27,532 nucleotides of DNA from Hypsibius dujardini. Taxonomy: Eukaryota > Tardigrada > Eutardigrada > Parachela > Hypsibiidae. The notes beneath the pieces are model-generated. The model had not been told where the DNA came from. It did no database searches and saw only the letters and a program-made list of their open reading frames with translations. The stretch spans positions 1 through 27,532 of the forward strand of contig LRSR01003133.1 of the NCBI GenBank assembly GCA_001579985.1, in the 5' to 3' direction. A program made the position numbers and the translations under genes. The first letter of the stretch is position 1, and each line of letters begins with the position of its first letter. Shown here in pieces: positions 27,289 through 27,532 of this stretch.

Positions 27289-27532
27289 CTTGGCAGCACA
27301 ACCCTTTCAGCTATACCTTCAACTACCTTTAGATATCTTTCCGACACCTTGCAGATACCTTCAGCTACCTTTCAGCTACCCTTCAGCAGGATACCGTTGG
27401 GTCAATCCCACAGGAATGTCTAGAAAAGAGTGAGAGAAATTTTTAATGAAATAAAGATTTTCCTTGCTAAATTACTCCAGAGTTGCAGGCAACTTTTCTT
27501 GCCGGGTGGCGTTCCTGTTTTTGTATCAATAA
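27289..27532. other. upstream region of the GPCR gene
   Basis: Contains the short tandem repeat at 27303-27395, which on the receptor's strand lies just upstream of the start codon. Nothing else is recognised before the window ends. The + frame 27092-27433 is antisense to the receptor followed by this repeat and is not a gene. Confidence 0.4.
27303..27395. repeat. degenerate 10-12-bp tandem repeat upstream of the GPCR
   Basis: About eight copies of a unit like CTTTCAGCTACC (variants CTTCAACTACC, TTTCCGACACC, TTGCAGATACC) lie between 15 and 107 bp upstream of the receptor's start codon, so probably in its leader or core promoter. Confidence 0.6.

Noticed and set aside
1-27532. tRNA or rRNA genes, CRISPR arrays, prokaryotic operons
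   Set aside because: No tRNA box pairs with a foldable cloverleaf, no rRNA-like blocks and no regularly spaced repeat-spacer arrays were seen; gene structure is eukaryotic.

Overview
The window looks like nuclear DNA of an invertebrate animal. Genes are split by GT-AG introns, exons are GC-rich against AT-rich introns and spacers, and polyadenylation signals, simple-sequence repeats and small inverted-repeat transposons are frequent. An ecdysozoan such as a tardigrade would fit, but that is only a guess; nothing here fixes the taxon. All gene models were built by eye from reading frame, splice consensus and intron phase.

Layout: 1-3525 is upstream DNA without a convincing gene. 3782-15442 (+) is a nine-exon gene for a 928-residue protein kinase of the casein kinase 1 family, closest to the CK1-gamma branch, with a poly-Asn/Ser-Pro leader and a long low-complexity tail. 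Its large introns hold several mobile-element remnants: a decayed transposase-like fragment in intron 4, a TA-flanked MITE in intron 5, a long-TIR element and a CRE-like cluster in intron 6, a foldback element in intron 7 and a duplicated block in intron 8. 15450-17580 is spacer with two possible minus-strand cysteine-rich exons.

17583-23236 (+) holds a cluster of small membrane proteins. A probable single-exon protein (17583-18020) is followed by two clear tandem paralogs (18853-20239 and 21213-23236). Each paralog has four exons, identical phase-0 intron positions, four predicted membrane segments, glycosylation sequons in the first loop and a cytosolic tail with a PPxY (WW-domain-binding) motif. 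I do not recognise this family. The second paralog's intron 3 carries another TA-flanked inverted-repeat element.

23237-25549 is AT-rich spacer with a pentanucleotide repeat and one possible exon. 25550-25773 looks like the last exon of an unidentified (+) gene. It converges on a complete single-exon class A GPCR on the minus strand (26359-27288); a roughly 300-bp tandem duplication separates the two 3' ends.

The genes need not form a pathway. The kinase tail (Cys plus basic cluster), the PPxY tetraspans and the GPCR are all predicted membrane or membrane-attached proteins, but no functional link between them is visible. The most novel candidates are the PPxY tetraspan cluster and the set of inverted-repeat elements with shared CTGTA...TACAG ends.
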